The notes: a model not told the origin generated them from the sequence alone. 64,000 nucleotides of DNA from Candidatus Woykebacteria bacterium RBG_13_40_15 (GCA_001816655.1 MHCP01000030.1:80798-144797); one strand, 5' to 3'. Counted from the stretch's first letter, positions 24,648 to 32,501 are shown. A program made the numbers and translations.

Positions 24648-25127
24648 TTAATCGGTTTTGGCGAAGAGGACGACGTAGTTTTTTCCGTAGGCTTTAGCGC
24701 AATTTGGACAAGTCGTGTAGGAAAAGTAAAGTTTGTTAATTTTTTTGCCTTTTGAGCTTACAAAACTTTCCATTTCTTTTATCCACTTTCCGGTATTTTG
24801 ATATGGTCCTTCGAAAACCTTTGTCAAAAAATTACCAGATATAGTTGCCATTTGAGCGTCGGAAACATCCTTTGACACGTCAATGTAGATATCAGACCCC
24901 CAAAGAGACTTTTCATCTGTAAGCATTAGTTGATATGGGGATTTTGCATCGGCCTTTTCAATGAGCGCCATATTCTTAACTACTTTCTGCCCCATGTTTA
25001 TTGGGATATGAAGGAAACTAGTAACGTGGTCTTTGACGAAAAGTTTATTACTCCAGTTAATTTCCTTTTCGTCCCAAGGTGCAGGATCAAAAGGCTCACA
25101 ACAATCTGTTTTCTTTATATTTTCCAT
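24648..25127 (-). CDS. Conserved cysteine-motif protein, unknown function
   Basis: A 159-residue soluble protein. It has a CCEPFDPAPWDE segment at residues 9-20 and a C-terminal CPNC pair (about 139-142) next to YGKNYVVLFA; the Cys residues could bind metal. I recall this family as conserved in candidate-phyla genomes and annotated only as a putative hydrolase, which I cannot confirm. TATAAT lies 9 bases before the ATG. It stands alone after a small repeat region. Confidence 0.65.
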   Translation of the reverse strand: MENIKKTDCCEPFDPAPWDEKEINWSNKLFVKDHVTSFLHIPINMGQKVVKNMALIEKADAKSPYQLMLTDEKSLWGSDIYIDVSKDVSDAQMATISGNFLTKVFEGPYQNTGKWIKEMESFVSSKGKKINKLYFSYTTCPNCAKAYGKNYVVLFAKTD

Positions 25128-25211
25128 TTCGGAAGAATTATATTACCTATTCAATTTTTATTCAAGCAAGAAATGTTCTTCCAATGTTCTTACTCGTCAT
25201 GAGCTAGTTTG

Positions 25212-25231
25212 CCCTGAGTGTAATCGAAGGG
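25212..25231. repeat. Repeat, CTGAG/TCGAAG family
   Basis: CCCTGAGTGTAATCGAAGGG, an imperfect palindrome with CCCT/AGGG ends. Confidence 0.6.
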
Positions 25232-25253
25232 AAGGAAGAATTTGAGGGTATAC

Positions 25254-25559
25254 CTAAATTGTGATGGAACGGTGCGTGAGGATATTTCCCCAGGTCATTG
25301 CTTGTTCTGCCCAAAAAAGCGTGTTTGCTGGACCTGCTTTGGCGTTTTTTTCAAGTTTTGAATACTCTAGTAAAAATCTATCAAAAGTCTTTTTAAAAGG
25401 CTGGTTAAAGGAACTTTGGTCAATAGACGATATGTAACCAGTTGTTTGATTTAAAAAGGTAATAATTCTCGTCTTTTTACCATCATAATCATCAACCGCC
25501 CAGTTGCCTATTCGGTTTAGATTCATTGCGATATCAAGTATTTTGGCTTTATTATCCAT
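25254..25559 (-). CDS. Hypothetical protein, 101 aa
   Basis: A small helical protein (NLNRIGNWAVDDYDGK near the start, FDRFLLEYSKLEK in the middle). No family recognised. It starts 2 bases after the DUF5674 gene and is probably its operon partner. The helical, Trp-containing pattern would fit a small binding protein, but this is a guess. Confidence 0.55.
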   Translation of the reverse strand: MDNKAKILDIAMNLNRIGNWAVDDYDGKKTRIITFLNQTTGYISSIDQSSFNQPFKKTFDRFLLEYSKLEKNAKAGPANTLFWAEQAMTWGNILTHRSITI

Positions 25560-25561
25560 AT

Positions 25562-25891
25562 TTAGAGAAGTAAATCTTTTACTATTTTATCAAATTTGCT
25601 TCTGACCTCTTTCGATAATATGTCACGACTAGGGTTGTCTTGGTTTGGGCGGAGATTAATAATTGAATTGTAATCGATTTCGCGTGTTTCTAAATCAACA
25701 CCGCCACCCCAAAGATCTGTTTGTTTTGATCCCTTTCCTAAAAGTTTTTGCTCTCCGTCGAAATGCCTTTCACCACCACCAGCCAAGATCTCTTTTTCAA
25801 TATCAACCACCACTTTTATATAACCGTCAAAATCCTCCGCCATTTTTTTGAGTTCTTCCGGTGCAGCTTTTTTAGAAATAACAAGAAGCAT
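25562..25891 (-). CDS. DUF5674 family protein
   Basis: A 109-residue protein with the DUF5674 pattern: APEELKKMAEDF near the start, VVVDIEKEIL, then GERHFDGEQKLL, GSKQTDLWG, and INLRPNQDN with a conserved Arg-Pro. The family is common in candidate-phyla bacteria; function unknown. An ATG ten codons upstream is open, but TATAAT lies 7 bases before the ATG at 25891, so the start is there and the message is leaderless. Confidence 0.75.
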   Translation of the reverse strand: MLLVISKKAAPEELKKMAEDFDGYIKVVVDIEKEILAGGGERHFDGEQKLLGKGSKQTDLWGGGVDLETREIDYNSIINLRPNQDNPSRDILSKEVRSKFDKIVKDLLL

Positions 25892-25936
25892 AGCTTTTAT
25901 TATATCTTGCCGGAAAAACAATAGCCAGCTTCGTAA

Positions 25937-25969
25937 CTAAATAATTTCGCTAACCAGCCAATTATTTAG
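25937..25969. repeat. Perfect inverted repeat, 10-base arms
   Basis: CTAAATAATT at 25937-25946 and AATTATTTAG at 25960-25969, in the gap between DUF5674 and DUF167 genes. AT-rich; a weak terminator for the 26219 gene or a protein-binding site is possible. Confidence 0.5.
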
Positions 25970-26009
25970 ATACTCTCGCGTGCTGCGTCGAAGATCTCCT
26001 AAGAAAGCT

Positions 26010-26219
26010 TTAGGTTATTTCAAAGGTTTTGTTTTTGCTAGAAAAGCCGGAAAGAAGTTTGATAGAGCTTTTTGGAACTTCAAAATATTCTGCTAGTGCT
26101 AAGATAATCGCTTTATTTGCGGCGCCTTTTACAGGTAGTTCTTTAACGGAAACAATAAAATAGTTCTCCTCGATTTTTTCTTGATTAGAATGCGGTTTTG
26201 CCTTAACAGTGATTTTCAT
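26010..26219 (-). CDS. DUF167 (YggU) family protein
   Basis: A 69-residue member of the DUF167/YggU family: MKITVKAKPHSNQ at the start, then PVKGAANKAIILALAEYF and SGFSSKNKTFEI, all in the usual order. The function is not established. TACAAT lies 6 bases before the ATG. Confidence 0.85.
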   Translation of the reverse strand: MKITVKAKPHSNQEKIEENYFIVSVKELPVKGAANKAIILALAEYFEVPKSSIKLLSGFSSKNKTFEIT

Positions 26220-26261
26220 TCATTTATTGTAGTAAAAATCGCCTTTTCCAATGTTCTCCTA

Positions 26262-26438
26262 TTATTCTTTTGGAGAAGGCTCGGACGGAGGGCTTTGATT
26301 AAAATGGCGCCCACAAATAATGCACTTATACACTTGAGGGGTCTCGGGTTTAGCGGGTTCCGAATCAATTCCTGAAGGAGCATGAACTTTGAACACGTCT
26401 CTACTGCCGCACTGTGGGCATTTTATACCATCTGCCAT
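26262..26438 (-). CDS. Small zinc-ribbon protein, 58 aa
   Basis: A 58-residue protein with two Cys pairs, CPQC (7-10) and CIIC (39-42), spaced like a zinc ribbon with a proline-rich linker between the halves and a Pro/Ser tail. It could bind nucleic acid or protein. Its ATG overlaps the stop of the tiny basic gene upstream (TAATG), so the two are read together. Confidence 0.6.
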   Translation of the reverse strand: MADGIKCPQCGSRDVFKVHAPSGIDSEPAKPETPQVYKCIICGRHFNQSPPSEPSPKE

Positions 26439-26503
26439 TATTTCTTTTTATCTTTCTTAGGTTTCTTTTTTTCTCTTCTTTGTTTACCTTGACTGTGAGC
26501 CAT
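26438..26503 (-). CDS. Tiny Lys-rich protein, 21 aa
   Basis: Reads MAHSQGKQRRE followed by a Lys/Pro tail. TATAAT lies 8 bases before the ATG, so a leaderless mRNA is expected. Its stop overlaps the start of the zinc-ribbon gene. The charge pattern suggests RNA or ribosome binding; this is inference. Confidence 0.5.
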   Translation of the reverse strand: MAHSQGKQRREKKKPKKDKKK

Positions 26504-26551
26504 AGAGTGTAATTATATGCTCGCTAACACCAAAAGACAAGGACACTTTGT

Positions 26552-27802
26552 TTACTCAACAAAAGTTAGTGCTGTTCCCCTTTTATTTAATCGCCCAGTA
26601 CGCCCGATACGATGGACGTAGTCGTCATAAGTCTCTGGAAGATCGTAGTTGATTACGTGAGAGACATTATCTATATCAAGTCCCCGACTAGCTACATCGG
26701 TAGCCAGTAATATGCTTATTTCATCACTCTTGAAGCTTTTTAATATTTTTTGCCTTTGGGATTGCCTTTTGTTTCCATGGATAGAACCAACCCTGAAACC
26801 ACGCATCGTCAATTGGCTATCCAATTTATCAATCCCGTGCTTGGTACGGCCGAAAATCATCACTTTATCGAAACCTTCTTTATTTAAAAGGTCATGCAAT
26901 TGATCCACTTTTTTACTGCGATCCACAACTTTAATGACATCCTGTTCGATATTTTCAGGAGTATTTTGTTTTTTGACCGAGACTGTTACCGGATTGGTAA
27001 CAAAGGCGGTCAGCACCTCGCGTACTTTGGGTGGAATAGTAGCCGAAAAAAATAGTGACTGACGAGGCCTCGGAAGTAAGGAAATAAAGTATTTAACGTC
27101 GTTTATAAAACCAATGTCCACCATCAGATCTACCTCATCCAAGACAATCGTCCGAAAATCACCAAGATAGAGGTGTTTGTGATCAACTAAGTCCTTTAGT
27201 CTTCCAGGAGTACCTATAACCACGCTGGGCCGGCGGCTGAGGTCTGCAATTTGCCGGTGTATATTTGCGCCTCCAATAACAAGACTTGAATAAATACCCA
27301 ATCCCTCTGCTAGGATATGCAATTCCTCATTGATCTGGCCTGCCAGTTCCCTAGTAGGGGTGACGATCAGAGCTCGCTGTCCCCTGTCTCTAGCGATTTT
27401 GTCTACTAAGGGAACTAAAAAGGCTGCTGTTTTACCAGTACCAGTCTGGGCTAGTCCGATCAGGTCGCGGCCTTCAAGAATCGGTTTAATAGCTTGATCT
27501 TGAACGGGAGTTGGGTTCTCATAGTCTTTTTTTGCAATATTTGCTTTCAAAGCGGGAACAAGATTGAAATCCTCAAATTTGTACCTTGTTTGATAATTAT
27601 CTACTGAAGAGTTTCCTACCGCTTTCTTAATAAAAATACTTGTGTTCCCCTCTAGCTCACTTTTAGGACCACCAGAATACCGACTCTGGTTAGAGATACT
27701 TTTTGGATAGCTGTAACTGCCCCCATTTCCATTTCTTTTAAATTTTCGTCCGCCAAAACCGCTCGCGCGGCCGAAGCTTGCACTATTTCGCGATCTATGC
27801 AT
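26552..27802 (-). CDS. DEAD-box RNA helicase (DEVD variant)
   Basis: An ATP-dependent RNA helicase that probably helps ribosome assembly or mRNA turnover. In 416 residues: a Gly/Ser/Arg-rich N-tail (about 1-60), Q motif (KPILEGRDLIG preceded by TPVQDQAI), motif I AQTGTGKT, PTREL, motif II as DEVD instead of DEAD, SAT, and motif VI HRIGRTGR. The protein ends about 14 residues after motif VI, so the usual C-terminal tail is missing. Alternative Walker B DEVD occurs in active helicases. It is the largest gene of the 26.5-28 kb stretch and has no operon partner. Confidence 0.9.
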   Translation of the reverse strand: MHRSRNSASFGRASGFGGRKFKRNGNGGSYSYPKSISNQSRYSGGPKSELEGNTSIFIKKAVGNSSVDNYQTRYKFEDFNLVPALKANIAKKDYENPTPVQDQAIKPILEGRDLIGLAQTGTGKTAAFLVPLVDKIARDRGQRALIVTPTRELAGQINEELHILAEGLGIYSSLVIGGANIHRQIADLSRRPSVVIGTPGRLKDLVDHKHLYLGDFRTIVLDEVDLMVDIGFINDVKYFISLLPRPRQSLFFSATIPPKVREVLTAFVTNPVTVSVKKQNTPENIEQDVIKVVDRSKKVDQLHDLLNKEGFDKVMIFGRTKHGIDKLDSQLTMRGFRVGSIHGNKRQSQRQKILKSFKSDEISILLATDVASRGLDIDNVSHVINYDLPETYDDYVHRIGRTGRLNKRGTALTFVE

Positions 27803-27856
27803 GATTTTTGAATGAGAAAGACTAAGAAGAAATAGTGTTTGCAGTCAGAGCAAAAA

Positions 27857-27924
27857 CTTTGAAATCCTAGGCCTGCCCGACAAGCCCAATGCTAGTCTAG
27901 GCGGGCGGTGAGCTAATTTCAAAG
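27857..27924. repeat. Palindromic element between helicase and toxin-antitoxin genes
   Basis: CTTTGAAAT (27857-27865) and ATTTCAAAG (27916-27924) are perfect outer arms around a GC-rich inner pair: CTAGGCCTGCCCG and its partner GCCCGCCTAG. The 318-base gap 27803-28120 holds this element and one copy of the 28049 repeat; I see no gene in it. Confidence 0.55.
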
Positions 27925-28048
27925 ACTCATTCACTCTGCTTCTAATGCAGAAAATAAAAGAAAATAAGTGTTTGTATAGCTCAAATTCTAATTCAAGGAG
28001 ATAGTTTAACATAGCTAGAAAAATAAAGCAAGTGCTATCGGACTGTTG

Positions 28049-28091
28049 GATTTTATGGCTGATTTGATGGGATTTCAAATATTGAGCTGGA
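28049..28091 (+). repeat. Direct repeat, left copy beside HigBA
   Basis: GATTTTATGGCTGATTTGATGG followed by GATTTCAAATATTGAGCT; matches 28861-28903 at nearly every position. Confidence 0.65.
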
Positions 28092-28120
28092 CGAAATCGC
28101 GCTAAGAAAGGGTGTTATCT

Positions 28121-28417
28121 TTATCTTGAGCTAAAATGGAGATGGACTTTAAGATCCAAAGCATCTGCCAATTTTCTAATTTGAGAGAGTGATGGGCTAG
28201 CAGTTGCTGTTTCCAAACGTGATATAACAGCTTGTCCTGTCTTCATTCTTTTTGCAAGCTCCTCTTGCGAAATCTTCTTTTTTATGCGCGCTTCGACTAT
28301 TGCCTTTACAATCTCGAACTCTGGCTGTAAATCATCATATTCTTTCCTAACCCCAGGTTTTGCAAGGAGCTTTTTTTTAAATTGTTCGTATGTTGTAAAA
28401 TTTGGTCTTTTTTTCAT
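28121..28417 (-). CDS. HigA-like antitoxin, Xre/Cro helix-turn-helix
   Basis: A 98-residue antitoxin with an N-terminal helical part that would wrap the toxin and a helix-turn-helix at about 45-85 (ISQEELAKRMKTGQAVISRLE). It follows the toxin gene by a 4-base overlap, the HigBA order. It is expected to neutralise the toxin and repress its own promoter. A close relative without toxin lies at 32047-32322. Confidence 0.85.
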   Translation of the reverse strand: MKKRPNFTTYEQFKKKLLAKPGVRKEYDDLQPEFEIVKAIVEARIKKKISQEELAKRMKTGQAVISRLETATASPSLSQIRKLADALDLKVHLHFSSR

Positions 28418-28713
28418 ATTTTGTATTCTCCTAAACGCTTTTTTGCTGTTTCTATTTCGTTCTTGGGTGTCTTTTGACTTTTCTTTTTGAAAGCATTTAC
28501 GACTATAATCCTAGATTTCACTTTACCTAAAATCAGCCTAATATTTCCAGGTCGTAGTTCCCACAAATTCTTATCCAGCTTCTTTAAATATTTTCCCGGT
28601 AAGGTAAATTGATATTGATTAAATAAATCAAAATATCCAACAATCCTACCTTGATCTGTATCTGCTAAAGTTTCGACAAATTGGTTAACCCGCTTGTCAA
28701 CAATTACATTCAT
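28414..28713 (-). CDS. HigB/RelE-family toxin
   Basis: A 99-residue toxin of the RelE/HigB (phage Gp49-like) superfamily, a ribosome-dependent mRNA endonuclease. The core LWELRPGNIRLILGKVKSRIIVVNAFKKKSQKTPKNEI with basic residues and the Lys-rich loop after the last strand is visible. It lies first in the operon. The pair sits between two copies of a 40-base direct repeat. Confidence 0.85.
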   Translation of the reverse strand: MNVIVDKRVNQFVETLADTDQGRIVGYFDLFNQYQFTLPGKYLKKLDKNLWELRPGNIRLILGKVKSRIIVVNAFKKKSQKTPKNEIETAKKRLGEYKI

Positions 28714-28810
28714 ATAAATATTATGATAAATTTGTCATATTGTCAACTTATTATCTAGCGAAAAAATTATACCATAAAATAAATCATCGCTATTCTAATT
28801 TTCTCATTCG

Positions 28811-28830
28811 TCCTAAGCGAAGCCGAAGGA
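28811..28830. repeat. Repeat, TCGAAG-family variant
   Basis: TCCTAAGCGAAGCCGAAGGA then AAGTAAGAATTTGAG, matching the tail of the copy at 25212. The 317-base gap 28714-29030 holds this, the 28861 direct repeat and the 28910 repeat; no gene is seen. Confidence 0.5.
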
Positions 28831-28860
28831 AAGTAAGAATTTGAGAATGCTTAAGGAGGG

Positions 28861-28903
28861 GATTTTAGGGCTGATTGGATGGGGTTTCAAACAGTGAGCT
28901 TGA
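28861..28903 (+). repeat. Direct repeat, right copy beside HigBA
   Basis: GATTTTAGGGCTGATTGGATGG followed by GGTTTCAAACAGTGAGCT; compare 28049-28091. Confidence 0.65.
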
Positions 28904-28909
28904 AGTTTA

Positions 28910-28929
28910 CACTGAGTGAAATCGAAGTG
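28910..28929. repeat. Repeat, CTGAG/TCGAAG family
   Basis: CACTGAGTGAAATCGAAGTG, the best-preserved palindromic copy, with CACT/AGTG ends. Confidence 0.6.
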
Positions 28930-29030
28930 AACCTGTGTCAAGGAAAGATTGGGAGAATTCTCAATTATCAGTCCATAAAATTAATTTCCTATGTTCAGTC
29001 CCTTTAGATTGTACTGTCTCCGTGTTTTAT

Positions 29031-29321
29031 TTATCTTCCTCTTCCACGCTTTACAATTTTTGCATTTTCATTCATTACACCGAAACGGGTTCCTTCAGTG
29101 GCATCCACGGCTTGCTTAACCAGTTTATTTGGTACTGCAATATAAGGTGTTTTTGTTGACGCAGCTAGTTGTTGTTTTGCATGACCAAAAGCATTTGGAT
29201 CAACTTCCACCTCAATCGCCTGAGTTTTAGTCCGAACATCCACTCCTTTGTCAGAAGTGTAATCGGTTTCTTTAATTTGGGCTATTTTGATTGCAATCTG
29301 TTTATGCTGTTTACTTTCCAC
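29031..29321 (-). CDS. Small basic hypothetical protein
   Basis: A 96-residue protein, mixed charge, with an Arg/Gly tail (VKRGRGR) and a KTPYIAVPNKLVKQAVDAT segment. No family recognised; an RNA-binding role is possible. A GTG three codons further upstream is in frame, but AAGGGGGTGAT lies right there and fits the ribosome binding site, so the GTG at 29321 is the likely start. Confidence 0.6.
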   Translation of the reverse strand: MESKQHKQIAIKIAQIKETDYTSDKGVDVRTKTQAIEVEVDPNAFGHAKQQLAASTKTPYIAVPNKLVKQAVDATEGTRFGVMNENAKIVKRGRGR

Positions 29322-29507
29322 AATAATCACCCCCTTACGGGATAGTTTAATATTATTTAATTATTTCAAGATTTTTCCCTCTCTCCCTGAGGTCAAAAGA
29401 CTACAAAAAGAAAGGCCTGTTTAAAAATCCATTGTATATATTATACTACTCAAGCGACTAATTTGGAAGATAGAATAACCTTTTTTAGCCTCAAAGTTAC
29501 CCTTAAT

Positions 29508-30695
29508 TTAGGAAAAAGGTAGTTTTTGTTGATCTACCCATACTGTTTCTCGTAAATTAACTTTTTGGATATTAAAATCTATTAATGATTTATGAACTTT
29601 TTTCTTCTGTATCAAGAAAAGGAATTCTTTATTCTGAATGTTGTGTTCGTTTTCCCCTAACCATTCATTCGTCCAAGTCATTGTTGACATAACATTTTTC
29701 TTGTAATCCATCTCCAAAATAGAACACGGTAAATTAAGCTCTCGTAAAATTTCCATTATAGCATCAAAGGTGGCTCTTCCATTGTTGCTATAAGACAAAA
29801 CAACATATTTTGCATTAGTCTTTTTTATTAGTTCTTTAAGTGCGTTAATAACAACATATCGGCCATTTTTGTCCTTTCGAAACTCCTCAAAAATTGACCC
29901 CGCAACTATATCACTTACGTCCTCACGTCGATTAGCCGCACCTACCACCTTTGGTTTGTCATTAAGACAGACCGATTTCCAAATATGATAGTAAGAGGCA
30001 TATCGAACACGTGATGGGGGCATAAGTTCATTAGAAGAACCATATGGTGGATCATAGTAGGCTAGATCAACCTCTACTTTATCTAGGAGGTTAAAAATAT
30101 CATCGCAGAAAACCCGATGATCCATTTCATCTATTATTAACCTCGGAGCCTCCATTTTCATTACATGGTAAGCGCGGGGGGCCCATTGTTTTAAATAAGA
30201 AACGTGGTGCCCTACAGAACTATCTACCTTATCCATTGCTAAAATTAGGCTTGTGAGAAGTACTGACTTTTCAATTTCATCTTTTGAAACCTTATCAATT
30301 TGCTCACGGATAGCATCAAGCTTCATAGTATTATGCAACTGCCACATCTTCTTTCTACCATCTATATCTACAGCACTACCACCGTTAGGTTCTCCACCAT
30401 AATGTTTCGAAAACCATCCCAACTTACCTGGAATTTTATTCAAATTATCAATCAGGGGTAGATAGTAAGATGCTGGTTTCCTATTTAAAAGATAGCATTG
30501 CCCAAAAATTTTTGACCATACAGCAATATCGTTTGCATAAACAGTATACCCAGCCTTTTTGAATGCTTGAGAAACTCTTGTGGTACCAGAAAAGCCGTCG
30601 AATATCGTACTAACATTTAAGGAAGCTACTAGCTTGAGTAGAATGGGAATTATCTCCCTTTTTGATCCTGTGTACTTAATACCTTCAGTTTGCAT
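29508..30695 (-). CDS. Type II N6-adenine DNA methyltransferase (D12 class)
   Basis: A 395-residue DNA adenine methylase of the D12/Dam-like class. Motif X (YTGSKRE), motif I (FDGFSGTTRVSQAF) and the catalytic motif IV DPPY (YYDPPYGSS) are intact. It is larger than Dam, with the added target-recognition and C-terminal parts common in type II enzymes. It protects sites cut by the endonuclease encoded 49 bases upstream. The target sequence cannot be deduced here. Confidence 0.85.
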   Translation of the reverse strand: MQTEGIKYTGSKREIIPILLKLVASLNVSTIFDGFSGTTRVSQAFKKAGYTVYANDIAVWSKIFGQCYLLNRKPASYYLPLIDNLNKIPGKLGWFSKHYGGEPNGGSAVDIDGRKKMWQLHNTMKLDAIREQIDKVSKDEIEKSVLLTSLILAMDKVDSSVGHHVSYLKQWAPRAYHVMKMEAPRLIIDEMDHRVFCDDIFNLLDKVEVDLAYYDPPYGSSNELMPPSRVRYASYYHIWKSVCLNDKPKVVGAANRREDVSDIVAGSIFEEFRKDKNGRYVVINALKELIKKTNAKYVVLSYSNNGRATFDAIMEILRELNLPCSILEMDYKKNVMSTMTWTNEWLGENEHNIQNKEFLFLIQKKKVHKSLIDFNIQKVNLRETVWVDQQKLPFS

Positions 30696-30744
30696 ATTAT
30701 TATCCTTCTATCTGATTTTAGCAAAAGAAAGTATCTATTGTAAG

Positions 30745-31575
30745 TTATATTACTGATTTTTCTTTTGATTGTGGAAATAATTTTAGAATTTCTTCGTGCT
30801 TGTCTTTTGGAGAAACAAGAATTTTTGAAATTAAGTTAATAAGAGACTCATTAATTTTATAGGAACCGCTCAGTAGCTCCCGAAAGTAAGGTTTTGCATT
30901 TTCAGTATGTGTCCACAAACCTCTTTGTAGTGCATTAGCGCTTACTCCACCGTATCTTACCTCAAAAATATACTGACCTTTCTCATTATAGAATTTATAT
31001 ATTGGAAATGTCTGTTTAAGTCCTAGTTTCCTTGGTGGATAAAACTTGATTTGTCTAACTGATTGGTAAGCGCGAGACAAATCAAATACAACAATTTTGA
31101 AGTTTAACTGCTTTTCGTTGTAAATTAATGGCAGAACATTCACAGCACCGAAATTCACAAAACATGGTTCGTTCAAAATAATTTTGATTTTGTTTATGTC
31201 TTTAATATCCTTGTTAGCTACCACTTTTTGTAGAAACTTAAACATCGAACTGTCTTTATTCGTTGACAGTTGCAACGGACCAGCGCCATATGTTTTTACG
31301 CTGACAGGGATTTCAGATTCAGATTGAAGGTCTTTAATCCTGATATCTTCTTCAAATTCCTTTGCTCTAAACTTTTCCTTCCCAGTGTGTCGAGCAGAAA
31401 AACCATCGACAAACTGATTGATGTATTCCGTAAGTGCGATTTCTGCAAGATCTCCGTGTGTTTTGTTTCCTATAACTCGCATGGAGAAAACATTAGCTAG
31501 GACGCTGTAAATAATCGGTTGGTTGCCTCTAAAGCTCTCTTCAAATTTGTTTAAAAACTTATCAAATGAAGACAT
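30745..31575 (-). CDS. Putative type II restriction endonuclease
   Basis: A 276-residue protein between the controller gene and the methylase gene, the usual place of the endonuclease. A PD-(D/E)XK-type core is suggested by EEDIRIKDLQSESEI followed by PVSVKTYG, where the catalytic lysine follows a short strand. There is otherwise no clear family. Assignment as endonuclease rests mainly on context. Confidence 0.6.
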   Translation of the reverse strand: MSSFDKFLNKFEESFRGNQPIIYSVLANVFSMRVIGNKTHGDLAEIALTEYINQFVDGFSARHTGKEKFRAKEFEEDIRIKDLQSESEIPVSVKTYGAGPLQLSTNKDSSMFKFLQKVVANKDIKDINKIKIILNEPCFVNFGAVNVLPLIYNEKQLNFKIVVFDLSRAYQSVRQIKFYPPRKLGLKQTFPIYKFYNEKGQYIFEVRYGGVSANALQRGLWTHTENAKPYFRELLSGSYKINESLINLISKILVSPKDKHEEILKLFPQSKEKSVI

Positions 31576-31577
31576 AT

Positions 31578-31793
31578 TTAAGAGTCTTGAAATAAGTCTG
31601 CTAATTTCAGATTAAGAGCTGTTGCTACTTTTTGTATATTCTCGAGGGTAATATTTTTCTCAGCCCTTTCTATCATTCCAATATACGTCCTATGCATGCC
31701 AGCCCGATCCGCTAACTCCTCTTGAGATATTCCAAGTTTTTTTCTTTCCGCTTTGACACGTATAGCAAAACTAAGTAGTACAGAACTTTTCAT
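31578..31793 (-). CDS. Restriction-modification controller (C) protein
   Basis: A 71-residue Xre-type helix-turn-helix protein (ISQEELADRAGMHRTYIGMIE) of the small C-protein class that times expression of restriction enzymes. It ends 2 bases before the endonuclease gene. Two matching boxes just upstream of its start fit a C operator. Confidence 0.8.
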   Translation of the reverse strand: MKSSVLLSFAIRVKAERKKLGISQEELADRAGMHRTYIGMIERAEKNITLENIQKVATALNLKLADLFQDS

Positions 31794-31819
31794 ATCGAGT
31801 TAAGTTTATGATAATGCTA

Positions 31820-31842
31820 ACTTTAGTTCTACATACTATAGT
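31820..31842 (-). promoter_or_regulatory. Putative C-protein operator
   Basis: On the minus strand ACTATAGT (31835-31842) and ACTAAAGT (31820-31827, written ACTTTAGT on plus) are spaced 15 bases centre to centre and lie 27 to 49 bases before the C gene start. C boxes in known systems are paired 7-8 base palindromes at such spacing. Confidence 0.55.
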
Positions 31843-31957
31843 TATCGAAGGAAGAGTTGGTGGTTTATTAGATTTTGGCCTCAAAATCGATTCCGATTGA
31901 TTTCTCTCTTTAGTTAGATGGAAGATGTTAGATTGAAGACTGAAGGCGGGTTGGGAG

Positions 31958-31986
31958 TTGACAATAATTGGGCAGCCTACTATAAT
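31958..31986 (+). promoter_or_regulatory. Perfect consensus promoter
   Basis: TTGACA, exactly 17 bases, TATAAT. It sits inside a stretch shared with 32492 (GGGTTGGGAGTTGAC). Confidence 0.75.
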
Positions 31987-31992
31987 AAGTCC

Positions 31993-32039
31993 ATAAAACT
32001 AGGGAATGATCCTAATTCAGGGTCCTCCCTATTTTTGTT
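31993..32039 (+). ncRNA. Candidate small RNA ending in a terminator
   Basis: The consensus promoter should start a transcript near 31993. Within 15 bases it enters a stacked hairpin: TAGGGA/TCCCTA (32000-32005 with 32026-32031) enclosing GATCCT/AGGGTC, followed by TTTTTG. The product would be about 45 bases. It may be a decoy, antisense or leader remnant, and it converges on the orphan antitoxin gene. Confidence 0.5.
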
Positions 32040-32046
32040 AGCCTAT

Positions 32047-32322
32047 CTAGAACCAAAGCGGATTTAGAAGAGGTTCGCCAAGAGCTTTGGAAATTTTCTT
32101 AAGAGTCGCTACCGAGGGCAAAGAGTGCATTGATTCAATACGAGAAATCACCGGCTGCTTCATACCTACTTTTTTGGCAAGCTCTTCTTGCGATAAATTC
32201 TTTTTAATCCGTACTTCAATTAAACTTTTTACCAGTTGATATTCCGGCTCCAAATCTTCGTAAGCTTTTTGGATAGCCGTATTTTTCGCCCAGCGTCTTT
32301 CAATTTTTTCGAATGGAACCAA
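32047..32322 (-). CDS. Orphan HigA-like antitoxin/regulator
   Basis: A 91-residue Xre-type protein closely patterned on the antitoxin at 28121-28417 (N-terminal helices, then LSQEELAKKVGMKQPVISRIE). No toxin frame is found upstream or downstream, so it is a solitary antitoxin or repressor. It lies between two repeats that begin with the same 15 bases. Confidence 0.75.
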   Translation of the reverse strand: MVPFEKIERRWAKNTAIQKAYEDLEPEYQLVKSLIEVRIKKNLSQEELAKKVGMKQPVISRIESMHSLPSVATLKKISKALGEPLLNPLWF

Positions 32323-32471
32323 CTTGATTTTATTTTTTCTCCTAATAAACCCCCTTTACATACTCAAAAATTCGAGGGAATCTTATAACTTTTTTGTTAT
32401 AAAGTCAACGGTCAATCAAGACAACCCGATTTTATCGCTTTGGCAATCAGGCGTCAAATATGTAGGGAAAT

Positions 32472-32488
32472 GGTTCGACAGGCTCACC
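32472..32488. repeat. Palindromic repeat, CTGAG/TCGAAG family
   Basis: GGTTCGACAGGCTCACC, complement GGTGAGCCTGTCGAACC. Confidence 0.55.
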
Positions 32489-32501
32489 ACTGGGTTGGGA
32501 G

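Noticed and set aside
27803..28120. Hypothetical 77-residue frame at 27845-28078
   Set aside because: It runs through the palindromic element and the direct repeat and has no ribosome binding site.
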